Positions 1 through 6,198 of a DNA stretch of 10,729 nucleotides are shown piece after piece (position 1 is the first letter of the stretch; the number at the start of each line of letters is the position of its first letter). The stretch spans positions 1 to 10,729 of the forward strand of contig JAFLJV010000210.1 of the NCBI GenBank assembly GCA_022712845.1, in the 5' to 3' direction. Source of the stretch: Sulfurimonas sp. GTDB taxonomy: Bacteria; Campylobacterota; Campylobacteria; Campylobacterales; Sulfurimonadaceae. The position numbers and the translations under genes were made by a program. The notes under the pieces are model-generated. The model was not told the origin of the DNA. It saw nothing but the letters and a program-made list of their open reading frames with translations, and ran no database searches.

Positions 1-116
1 GTGGCTATAGAGAGAGGGAAACGCCTGGCTCCATTCCGAACCCAGAAGCTAAGCCTCTCATCGCTGATAATACTCGTCCTTTCAGGGCTGGAAATGTAGG
101 TCGTTGCCTAGTTCGT
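1..116 (+). rRNA. rrf: 5S ribosomal RNA, 3' part (5' end cut by window edge)
   Basis: The block has the conserved 5S landmarks in order: a loop-B/C region reading CCATTCCGAACCCAGAAG near 32-49, the GCTGATAATACT segment near 63-74, and the late GGAAATGTAGGTCG segment near 90-103. The window opens inside helix I, so roughly ten 5' bases are probably missing. The 3' end is estimated at 113-117 by comparison with other Campylobacterota 5S genes. A run of six T follows at 119-124 and could be the end of the transcript. This is the last gene of an rRNA operon that lies to the left. It is convergent with the two-component operon. Confidence 0.93.
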
Positions 117-160
117 CATTTTTTACTTACTTCTTTTATTTATTTAATCACTTTATTTTT

Positions 161-1300
161 TTAAAACTTTATTATAACCTCAGTTCCTTCTTTTTCTTTT
201 GATTTAATATCTATTTTAAATTTATATTCTTTTATAATAGTATCAACTATATTTAATCCTACTCCAAAACCACCAGCATAAGAATTAGCCCTTGAGAATC
301 TTACAAAAATATTAGCTAATTTATCTTTTGCAATTCCTATCCCTTCATCTTTAATGCTAAAAGAGTTTGGTGATACTTTAATTATTACTTTTGTATTTGG
401 AAATGAATATTTTATGGCATTGCTAAGTAGATTATTTATAAGCATTTTTGCTTTTGTTGGTGCTATATTTAAATTGCATTGTTCTTTTCTAAAGGCCACC
501 TCTATTTTCTTTTTTTCTAAAAGTTCATTAAAATACTCAATACTATCTTTAACCACATCACTAAAATCTAGCTTTTCTTTAGCTTCACTTTTTGTATCAA
601 AACTTAAAAAACTTAATGATGAGTAGATATCATAAAGTTGTTTTGTACTAATTGATATGTTTTGTATAATTTTTTCATCATATATTTTTTTACTTTTAGC
701 TCTAGAAGCACTCATCATAAGAGCGGTAATAGGGGTGTTTAATTCATGTGTAGCATCTTTTACAAACTCTTCTATCTCTTGCATCTTATTTTTTATAGGG
801 CGTAAAAATATATATGATAAGATAACAGCAATAATTATAATTATAATAGCAATGAAAATAGAAGTTACAATAATGCTATTTTTCAACTTTTCAACTGTTG
901 TTGTACATTCACTACTTTGTACAACTACATGTTCAATATTTAAATGACCAATAGTTGCTTGAGAAATTAAAGTGAATATCTTATCGTTTTTATAATAGTT
1001 TTCTGAAAAATTAACATCTTGCATGGTAGAGCCATGTTTGATTTTATGATTGTTATCATATAAAGCTACCGTTGCATTTTTAAATTCATCTAAAATAAAC
1101 TTTCTGTCCATCATATGTGATTTTATAATTTGAGCACTTACAATATTTACAATATTATTCATTTTATAGTAGTTGTTTTGCATCTCCATAGCTTTTTGTG
1201 ATGAAAAGAACCAGTAACTGCTTACAACTAAAAATATAAATGATGATAGAAGGTATAACGTTAAAAAGGAGTAAAATGATTTTTTTGTTATGTTATTCAT
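161..1300 (-). CDS. Membrane sensor histidine kinase of a two-component system
   Basis: This is a 379-aa inner-membrane sensor kinase that would autophosphorylate on histidine and pass the phosphate to the response regulator encoded just upstream. It has membrane segments at about residues 9-33 and 142-166, which enclose a periplasmic loop of about 105 residues. The H-box is KDATHELNTP with H185. The ATPase domain has an N-box with N290 and N294, a DEGIGI G1 box at 318-323 and a GGFGVGLN G2 box at 343-350. The second membrane helix runs almost directly into the H-box, so there is little room for a HAMP domain. The ATG at 1300 overlaps the regulator's last codons by 8 bases and is preferred. 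A TTG at 1312 is possible but sits almost on the only Shine-Dalgarno-like stretch. The stimulus cannot be read from the sequence. The loop has one cysteine (C132) and several histidines. Confidence 0.93.
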   Translation of the reverse strand: MNNITKKSFYSFLTLYLLSSFIFLVVSSYWFFSSQKAMEMQNNYYKMNNIVNIVSAQIIKSHMMDRKFILDEFKNATVALYDNNHKIKHGSTMQDVNFSENYYKNDKIFTLISQATIGHLNIEHVVVQSSECTTTVEKLKNSIIVTSIFIAIIIIIIAVILSYIFLRPIKNKMQEIEEFVKDATHELNTPITALMMSASRAKSKKIYDEKIIQNISISTKQLYDIYSSLSFLSFDTKSEAKEKLDFSDVVKDSIEYFNELLEKKKIEVAFRKEQCNLNIAPTKAKMLINNLLSNAIKYSFPNTKVIIKVSPNSFSIKDEGIGIAKDKLANIFVRFSRANSYAGGFGVGLNIVDTIIKEYKFKIDIKSKEKEGTEVIIKF

Positions 1301-1946
1301 ATCTATAACCAATCCCTCTTATTGTTTGTATTTTATCTTTTCCTATCATCTCTCTTAATGTTCTTATATGCGAACGGATAGTGGCATCACTAGGTATATT
1401 ATCAAAATCCCAAATGTTTTGTGTTAGTTCCTCGTTTGTTATAACTCTTTGTTTATTACTAATAATATAAGAAAGAATATCATTATCTTTTTGGCTAAGT
1501 GAAAATTTTTGTGAAGCAGTTATTATCTGTTTTAGTTGTGGTGAAAAAATAATACCTTGAGTTATAGAAATTTCAAATTTATTATTAATATTAAAAAGTT
1601 TTTGAGTATTGTGTATGCGAGCGTTTAATTCCTCAAGTTCAAAAGGTTTTTTTATATAATCATGAGCACCTAGTTCAAAAGCTTTTTTTAGATAAGATGT
1701 ATCTGTATATGCTGTAATAATAATTGTTGGTGTTGTATTATTAAATTCTCTTAGTTCGGCTAATAAATCAAGCCCATTTTTCCCTGTTACATTTATATCG
1801 AAGATAAAAAGATCATATTTATTTGAGTCTAGTTGTTTGTATACTTCTTGAGAATTAAAAGCATAATCAACTTTCCATGATTCTCTTAAGTAGTCTAGTA
1901 AAATATCTGATAATACGACATCATCTTCCATTAAAAGTATTTTCAT
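1293..1946 (-). CDS. OmpR/PhoB-family DNA-binding response regulator
   Basis: This is a 217-aa cytoplasmic transcription regulator that is the partner of the downstream kinase. The receiver domain (about residues 1-115) has the acidic pair E7/D8, phospho-acceptor D50 in the strand LFIFD, a T78-A79 pair and K100 in YIKKPF. The C-terminal winged helix (about 125-217) ends with the typical segment TIRGIGYRYE. Length and domain order are normal for the OmpR family. The ATG is preceded by AGGAT at a sensible distance. The stop overlaps the kinase start by 8 bases, so the two are translationally coupled. It is transcribed divergently from the cysteine-rich protein gene, which is therefore a plausible target; this is inferred from layout only. 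Confidence 0.95.
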   Translation of the reverse strand: MKILLMEDDVVLSDILLDYLRESWKVDYAFNSQEVYKQLDSNKYDLFIFDINVTGKNGLDLLAELREFNNTTPTIIITAYTDTSYLKKAFELGAHDYIKKPFELEELNARIHNTQKLFNINNKFEISITQGIIFSPQLKQIITASQKFSLSQKDNDILSYIISNKQRVITNEELTQNIWDFDNIPSDATIRSHIRTLREMIGKDKIQTIRGIGYRYE

Positions 1947-1984
1947 TTTGATTTATCCTATGCTATGATACTAGGTTGCTTTAT

Positions 1985-1990
1985 ATTATA
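1985..1990 (-). promoter_or_regulatory. Putative -10 box of the two-component operon
   Basis: The minus strand reads TATAAT here, 38 bases upstream of the regulator ATG, which would give a leader of about 25-30 bases. No clear -35 box is visible; Campylobacterota vegetative promoters often lack one. A second minus-strand TATAAT lies at 2036-2041 and is an alternative. Confidence 0.4.
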
Positions 1991-1994
1991 AGTG

Positions 1995-2022
1995 TAGAGC
2001 TTAACTCTATTTATTAATAAAT
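1995..2022. promoter_or_regulatory. Two adjacent inverted repeats in the divergent intergenic region
   Basis: An inverted repeat TAGAG-5-CTCTA lies at 1995-2009. Sharing its last base, a perfect 14-bp palindrome ATTTATTAATAAAT spans 2009-2022. Both lie between the outward-facing -10 boxes of the response regulator gene and the cysteine-rich gene, where an operator would be expected. OmpR-family proteins usually bind direct repeats, so another regulator, or chance in AT-rich DNA, is also possible. Confidence 0.3.
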
Positions 2023-2068
2023 TATGAATTTTATCATTATACTACACAATCTATACACATAAATAATA

Positions 2069-2074
2069 TATAAT
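2069..2074 (+). promoter_or_regulatory. Putative -10 box of the cysteine-rich protein gene
   Basis: A perfect TATAAT lies 28 bases upstream of the ATG at 2103. It would give a leader of about 20 bases that contains the Shine-Dalgarno sequence AAGGA at 2092-2096. No convincing -35 element is seen. Confidence 0.5.
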
Positions 2075-2102
2075 ACTAACAACCATAAAATAAGGAAAAA
2101 AA

Positions 2103-2612
2103 ATGAAAGTAATGAGAATATCAGCGTTTATACTAGCAACAGTTTTGTTCTTGGGCCTAAGTAGCTCTACGGTTAGTGCTGAAGGATTAAAAAGTTTAAA
2201 TGTTGAGAGCTTAAAAACTTGTGATAGTGAAGAAATTACTAAAAAAGCACAATGTAAAAACTGTACAAAAGTAGATTGTAAAAAATGTGAAAAGTCAAAA
2301 TGTAAAGATTGCAAAGATTCTAACTGTAAAAGTTGCACAAAATCAGCAGATTGCAAAAACTGTAAAGATTGTAAAAAATGTGAAAAGTCAAAATGTAAAG
2401 ACTGCAAAGATTCTAACTGTAAAAGTTGTGCAAAATATGCAGACTGCAAAAACTGTAAAGATTGCAAAAAATGCTCTAATAAGTCTCCAGCTAAAGCAAT
2501 GAAATGTGGAGCTGGTAAGTGTGGTGGAGAGAAAAAAGTTACTGAAAAAGTTTGTACATCATGTGACGATAAGAAAAAATCTTCAAAATGTGGTACTGGA
2601 AAATGTGGTTGA
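2103..2612 (+). CDS. Exported cysteine-rich repeat protein with HvfA/bufferin-like C-terminal motifs
   Basis: The predicted protein has 169 residues. A Sec-type signal peptide has a hydrophobic core at about 8-20 and a likely cut after V-S-A at residue 26, so it should act in the periplasm or outside the cell. The rest is mostly Lys, Cys, Asp and Ser with 27 cysteines, largely as CxxC pairs. Residues 58-119 are two near-identical 31-residue repeats (pattern DCKKCEKSKCKDCKDSNC and onward), followed by a partial third. The C-terminal part has KCGAGKCG at 134-141 and KCGTGKCG at 162-169, ending at the C-terminus. Such motifs resemble the EGKCG motifs of HvfA/BufA-type precursors, whose cysteines can be modified by DUF692 enzymes and which bind metals such as copper. 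No DUF692 partner gene is in this window. Metal binding is inferred, not shown. The start has a good ribosome-binding site and promoter. Confidence 0.85.
   Translation: MKVMRISAFILATVLFLGLSSSTVSAEGLKSLNVESLKTCDSEEITKKAQCKNCTKVDCKKCEKSKCKDCKDSNCKSCTKSADCKNCKDCKKCEKSKCKDCKDSNCKSCAKYADCKNCKDCKKCSNKSPAKAMKCGAGKCGGEKKVTEKVCTSCDDKKKSSKCGTGKCG
2274..2474 (+). repeat. 93-bp tandem repeat inside the cysteine-rich gene (2 copies plus 15 bp)
   Basis: Copy 1 spans 2274-2366, copy 2 spans 2367-2459, and the first 15 bases of a third copy follow at 2460-2474. By eye the two full copies differ at about 6 of 93 positions, some of them silent. The period is a multiple of three, so the frame is kept and each copy adds 31 residues with 10 cysteines. 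This points to recent in-frame duplication and possible copy-number variation between strains. Confidence 0.93.
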
Positions 2613-2705
2613 TTTTAAACTTTCTAAATATATCCACAAGATAAATAATGGTGTACAGTGAGCAGTAAGTGCAATATTGCTCATATAAAAAAACTACTAT
2701 TTTGT

Positions 2706-2711
2706 TATAAT
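2706..2711 (+). promoter_or_regulatory. Possible -10 box of the dehydrogenase operon
   Basis: TATAAT lies 17 bases before the ATG at 2729. A transcript starting from it would have a leader of only about 10 bases and would begin very near the AAGGAG ribosome-binding site (about 2717-2722), so the true promoter may be further upstream. No -35 box is evident. Confidence 0.3.
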
Positions 2712-2728
2712 ATAGTAAAGGAGATGAT

Positions 2729-2914
2729 ATGTGTATTCCTCATGGTGCAACTGCTGGAATCAGCAATGGTTTTATCAAACAAAAGAAATCAAAACATATA
2801 AAAAAAGTCTCTCAGGATCAGTTTGAAAAAGGTGATCCAAATTTTATTGATGAGAGAATTGTAAGTGAAGATAAAAAAGATAAGAGATCTTTTTTTGAAT
2901 CTTTATTTAGTTGA
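2729..2914 (+). CDS. Small protein of unknown function, first in the dehydrogenase operon
   Basis: This 61-aa basic and acidic protein is not recognised. It begins MCIPHGATAGISNGF, has a Lys-rich stretch (QKKSKHIKK) at about 18-26 and ends with a hydrophobic FFESLFS tail. No signal peptide or membrane helix is visible. A single cysteine at position 2 is followed closely by a histidine. A strong AAGGAG ribosome-binding site sits at good spacing before the ATG, which supports real translation. The stop is only 13 bases before the next gene, so it is probably the leading gene of an operon with the subunit-3-like protein and the GMC dehydrogenase. It could be a small accessory or maturation factor, or a remnant of a larger gene; nothing in the sequence decides this. 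Confidence 0.65.
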   Translation: MCIPHGATAGISNGFIKQKKSKHIKKVSQDQFEKGDPNFIDERIVSEDKKDKRSFFESLFS

Positions 2915-2927
2915 TGTATGATAAGGG

Positions 2928-3431
2928 ATGATTTTAAACTCTCGTAGAACTTTTTTAAAAAATAGTTTCCTTAGTTCAGTAATACTTCTTACAAGTAGTG
3001 GAAAACTATTTGGTGCTGTTACCCCAATGAGTACTATTTCTCAACTTCATATAGACCTTTTTCCAGACAATGCTATATCTCCAAATCAAAATGATATCAA
3101 CGCTTCATATTATCTAAACTCCATACTAAAACATTCTCGCATAACAGATGATACAAAAAAATTTATTCGTAATGGCGTAAAATGGCTTAATGAAGAGGCA
3201 AATACAAAGTATAAAAGAGTATATACAAAACTCTCATCTAAACAGAGACAAATAATTTTAAAAGATATCTCTAAAACAAGCTGGGGGGAGAGTTGGCTTG
3301 AGAGTATCATGACTTATCTGCTTGAAGCTATGTTAGGAGATCCTGTTTATGGAGGAAATAAAGCTGAGTCTGGTTGGAAGTGGTTAAAACATACAGGTGG
3401 ATTACCAAAACCAAAAAAGGCTCTTTTATAA
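2928..3431 (+). CDS. Gluconate 2-dehydrogenase subunit 3-like protein with Tat signal
   Basis: This 167-aa protein looks like the small (gamma) subunit of periplasmic FAD-dependent sugar/alcohol dehydrogenases (gluconate_2-dh3 family). The N-terminus carries a near-perfect twin-arginine motif, SRRTFLK at residues 5-11, then a hydrophobic stretch (about 14-30). The folded complex should thus be exported by Tat, with the flavoprotein partner hitchhiking. The C-terminal part has the family's DPVYGGN segment (138-144) followed by GWKWLKHTGGLPKPKK. The upstream in-frame stop at 2922-2924 leaves ATG 2928 as the only start that keeps the Tat motif. The AAGGG before it is unusually close to the start codon. 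The stop overlaps the GMC gene start by one base (TAATG), which indicates translational coupling and a subunit partnership. Confidence 0.88.
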   Translation: MILNSRRTFLKNSFLSSVILLTSSGKLFGAVTPMSTISQLHIDLFPDNAISPNQNDINASYYLNSILKHSRITDDTKKFIRNGVKWLNEEANTKYKRVYTKLSSKQRQIILKDISKTSWGESWLESIMTYLLEAMLGDPVYGGNKAESGWKWLKHTGGLPKPKKALL

Positions 3432-5086
3432 TGTATGATGTATGTATAGTTGGAAGTGGAGCAGGTGGTTCACCTATCGCTTATGAGCTTTCAAACGCTG
3501 GGTACAAGGTAATTGTTTTAGAAAAAGGACCTTATCTAAAAGAGGAAGATTTTTCTAAAGACGAAGTGGCAGTTGTCAGAAGAGACTTATATACACCACT
3601 ACTAAAAGATGAACAACATGTGATAAATGAGCGTGAAGAAGACGGTACTATAGCTCGGTACGAAGGCAGTGAGTATAGTTGGAGTTTTTGGAATGGCTCA
3701 ATGGTTGGTGGTTCATCAAATCTTATGAGTGGTTATTTTTACCGTTTAAAACCAGATGATTTTAGGCTAAAAAGTAAATATGGTGAAATAGAAGGTGCAA
3801 ATGTAGTTGACTGGCCTATAAGCTATGAAGATTTAGAGCCATATTATACAAAGGTTGAGAGTATTATAGGCGTATCAGGAGAGGTAAAAGAGCATAAGTT
3901 TTCAGAACCTCGCTCAACAAAAAACTTTCCATATCCAAGTTTAGAGGTTAATGGTGCAACAAAGTGGTTTGACTCTGCATGTAAAGATTTGGGATATCAG
4001 TTTATACCAATCCCAAGAGCTATATTACCATCTAGTTCTCTTGATAGAGATGGTTGTGCATACTCAAATTTTTGTGGAAGTTATGCGTGTGCTACTGGAG
4101 CAAAAGGGAGTGCAAGAGCTGCTTTACTTCAAAAATGTAATGCAGAGATAATAAGTGAGGCTTTTGTTTATAAACTTGATAGTGATGAAAAAAAAGTAAC
4201 AAAAGCTCACTACTATGACAAAAATATGAAATCTCATATAATTGAGGCTAAAATATTTGTTGTAGCTGCTCAAGCTATAGAGAGTTCAAGACTTCTTCTA
4301 AACTCTAAAAACAAATACTTTCCAAATGGTTTGGCAAATAACAGTAACCAAGTTGGAAAAAATCTTATCTTCTCCGCTGGTGGAAGTGGAGAGGGTCGTA
4401 TACGATTTGAAAAATTAACACAAACTCAGCAAAAAGAGCTTATGCAACCAGGTCTATTTTTTAACCGCTCACTACAAGATGAGTACGAGTATGAAGATGA
4501 TGGTAAAAAGCATAAAGGTGGGATTGTAGACTTCTTGTTTGAACATGCAAATATTATTAGTCGTGCAAAACGAGAGATGTATGATGATAATGGCTCTTTA
4601 ATTTGGGGAGAAGAGCTTCAAAAAAAGATGTTTAAAAATCTTACAACTTCAAGAGTTTTAACATTTGAAGTGTTTAATGACTGGTTACCAACTGATCACT
4701 GTAATGTCAGCATTGATGATAAAGTAAAAGATAAATTTGGCGTAAATGTAGGAGCAATAAACTTATACTCTCACCCAAGAGATGTAAAAGTTGGAGAGCA
4801 TTTAGCCATAAAAGCAAAAAAAATCCTGCAACATATGGGAGCTGAAGATATTTATGTAAACATCTCATCTGCCCCACCACCAAATCTTGTAGCAGGTGGG
4901 TGTAGATTTGGAGATGACCCTAAAACTTCAGTTCTTGATGCAAACTGCAAGACACATGAGTTAGACAATCTTTATGTAACAGACGCTAGCTTTATGCCAA
5001 CAGGTGGAAGTGTGCCATACACTTGGAGTATCTATGCAAACTCTTTTAGAGTTGCTAATGTTATTAAAGGTGTTTTAGAGGGTTAA
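3431..5086 (+). CDS. GMC-family FAD-dependent dehydrogenase, large subunit
   Basis: This 551-aa flavoprotein would oxidise an alcohol or sugar-type substrate and pass electrons onward; the substrate cannot be read from sequence. The N-terminal FAD fold has the dinucleotide motif VGSGAGG (G8, G10, G13) and the ribose-binding E31. NGSMVGGSSNLMSG, about residues 92-105, matches the GMC signature region. Three cysteines, C209-x5-C215-x4-C220, precede ATGAKGSA and lie where related periplasmic GMC dehydrogenases hold a 3Fe-4S cluster. The C-terminal GMC_oxred_C part includes GCRFGDDPKTSVLD and LYVTDASFMPTGG. The usual catalytic His appears as L486 and the usual His/Asn before Pro as V528. The protein has no signal of its own and probably follows its Tat-bearing partner. 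The start is ATG 3431, with AAGG 10 bases upstream, not the in-frame ATG at 3374 inside the previous gene. Confidence 0.9.
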   Translation: MYDVCIVGSGAGGSPIAYELSNAGYKVIVLEKGPYLKEEDFSKDEVAVVRRDLYTPLLKDEQHVINEREEDGTIARYEGSEYSWSFWNGSMVGGSSNLMSGYFYRLKPDDFRLKSKYGEIEGANVVDWPISYEDLEPYYTKVESIIGVSGEVKEHKFSEPRSTKNFPYPSLEVNGATKWFDSACKDLGYQFIPIPRAILPSSSLDRDGCAYSNFCGSYACATGAKGSARAALLQKCNAEIISEAFVYKLDSDEKKVTKAHYYDKNMKSHIIEAKIFVVAAQAIESSRLLLNSKNKYFPNGLANNSNQVGKNLIFSAGGSGEGRIRFEKLTQTQQKELMQPGLFFNRSLQDEYEYEDDGKKHKGGIVDFLFEHANIISRAKREMYDDNGSLIWGEELQKKMFKNLTTSRVLTFEVFNDWLPTDHCNVSIDDKVKDKFGVNVGAINLYSHPRDVKVGEHLAIKAKKILQHMGAEDIYVNISSAPPPNLVAGGCRFGDDPKTSVLDANCKTHELDNLYVTDASFMPTGGSVPYTWSIYANSFRVANVIKGVLEG

Positions 5087-5167
5087 TTAGTTTGATATGA
5101 TTTTAAAAAATGAAGATCCAATTACATGGGTTTAATTTTTTTTGTATTTCATGTAGTTATTATACAG
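5087..5167. other. Short convergent intergenic gap
   Basis: This 81-bp gap lies between the stop codons of the GMC gene and the DUF2971 gene. An inverted repeat TACATG/CATGTA (5123-5128 and 5150-5155) encloses a 21-base loop that contains a run of T. It may weakly end transcription, but it is not a clear intrinsic terminator. Confidence 0.3.
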
Positions 5168-6118
5168 TTATCCTCTATATGGAATTTTTGATGGCTCAAC
5201 TATATCCATACTATAGCCAATATCTTTTACGAAATTTTCAACACTTTTAGTTGATACATCTTTATTAACTGTAGGTCCAACTATTATTTTAGTTATTGGC
5301 AGTAAATCAACTTCTAACTTTTCTCCATCTTTATTTTTTTCCTTTAAATCATTTGTACAAATATATGGGACAAGGATATTATTTACATTTCTATAGTGTT
5401 TTTTATTAAACAATTCCAAAGGGTTATCTGTGCTATAAACCAATCTAGCTTCTTTTTCAGATTCAAATGCTTTGTTCTTAAAATTTATATATACCCGCAC
5501 CAATGATTTAGTAAGTAACTCAATATAATCATCATTATCTATATACTTTATATCATTTTTCATGTTTTTTTCATACTCACAAAAATATTCGAAAATTATT
5601 GACTGCAAAATAGATGTTTTAATATCATCATCATATATAACTTTATAAAGAGTTAAATCTTGTCCCCATCTAAAGTGTGGATAAATTGTTTCTTTTTTTA
5701 TATTAAGTCCAATGCAAATCCCATTGCCATTATTTGAGTAAGCTCTCCATTGCTCAAGATTATCTGATTTTAAAGAAAATGAAGCGATATAATTATTTGT
5801 ATAATCATACTTTTCTAGTTTATTTGATATTTCAAATAGAATTTTTTTAAAAGATGAATACTTATCTTCTGAGATTAATTTTTTAATTAATTCTTTTGTT
5901 AATATCATACCATTTTTTAATTCTTCTTCGTCATTTAAAAATTTTGCCTCTGATAACCAAAATCCTCTACCTTCTAATATTCCTTTCAAACCATTTAAAT
6001 CTGTATAGTGAAAAATCTCGTCTTTATCAAGAATCAAATTGTGTCCATACTTTTCGATGTATGCCAGACCACAAAAAAGTAAAGAGTTTATTGCATCAAG
6101 CTCTTTCTGCTTATCCAT
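5168..6118 (-). CDS. DUF2971 family protein
   Basis: This 316-aa cytoplasmic protein has no signal or membrane segment. It shows DUF2971 landmarks in order: FHYTDLNGLKGIL near residues 36-48, WLSEAKFLND at 54-63, FSLKSDNLEQWRAYSNNGNG at 114-132 followed by ICIG, FESEKEARLVY at 218-228 and IIVGPTV near 278-284. The biochemical function is not established. The H37-Y38-T39, central serine/QWR segment and late E221/E223 recall the spaced His/Ser/Glu layout of ADP-ribosyltransferase-like folds, but that is only a suggestion. DUF2971 genes are often found singly in accessory DNA. Base composition is low here: two 60-base blocks (5641-5700 and 5881-5940) have 16 and 10 G+C, against 24 in 6241-6300 in rmuC. 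This fits lateral arrival. The ATG is preceded by AAAGGA at good spacing. Confidence 0.85.
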   Translation of the reverse strand: MDKQKELDAINSLLFCGLAYIEKYGHNLILDKDEIFHYTDLNGLKGILEGRGFWLSEAKFLNDEEELKNGMILTKELIKKLISEDKYSSFKKILFEISNKLEKYDYTNNYIASFSLKSDNLEQWRAYSNNGNGICIGLNIKKETIYPHFRWGQDLTLYKVIYDDDIKTSILQSIIFEYFCEYEKNMKNDIKYIDNDDYIELLTKSLVRVYINFKNKAFESEKEARLVYSTDNPLELFNKKHYRNVNNILVPYICTNDLKEKNKDGEKLEVDLLPITKIIVGPTVNKDVSTKSVENFVKDIGYSMDIVEPSKIPYRG

Positions 6119-6161
6119 TTAAGTGTATATCCTTTAGAGTATAATTATTAACTTAAGAAAT

Positions 6162-6167
6162 ATTATA
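6162..6167 (-). promoter_or_regulatory. Putative -10 box of the DUF2971 gene
   Basis: The minus strand reads TATAAT here, 43 bases upstream of the ATG at 6118, between the end of rmuC and the DUF2971 start. It would give the gene its own promoter. A weaker TATACT lies at 6138-6143 but would place the transcript start on the ribosome-binding site. Confidence 0.4.
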
Positions 6168-6198
6168 GCGAATGCAAACAGAAATTAATATTTCAATT

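Noticed and set aside
354..947. Plus-strand open frames across the kinase gene
   Set aside because: They are shadows of the minus-strand kinase, which has complete catalytic motifs.
2051..2467. Minus-strand open frame rich in Leu, Gln and Ser opposite the cysteine-rich gene
   Set aside because: It is the mirror of the Lys/Cys/Asp tandem repeat, has no ribosome-binding site, and the plus strand has a promoter, a ribosome-binding site and a signal peptide.
2274..2474. Possible CRISPR-like repeat array
   Set aside because: The repeats are head-to-tail without spacers, 93 bp long and coding in frame.
2660..2682. GAGCAG/TTGCTC hairpin after the cysteine-rich gene
   Set aside because: The stem is short with a G-T pair, the loop is 11 bases and A-rich rather than T-rich sequence follows, so it is not a convincing terminator.
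3374..3430. Upstream ATG extension of the GMC gene
   Set aside because: It would overlap the subunit-3 gene by 58 bases, adds residues not typical before the FAD motif, and the ATG at 3431 has a suitable ribosome-binding site.
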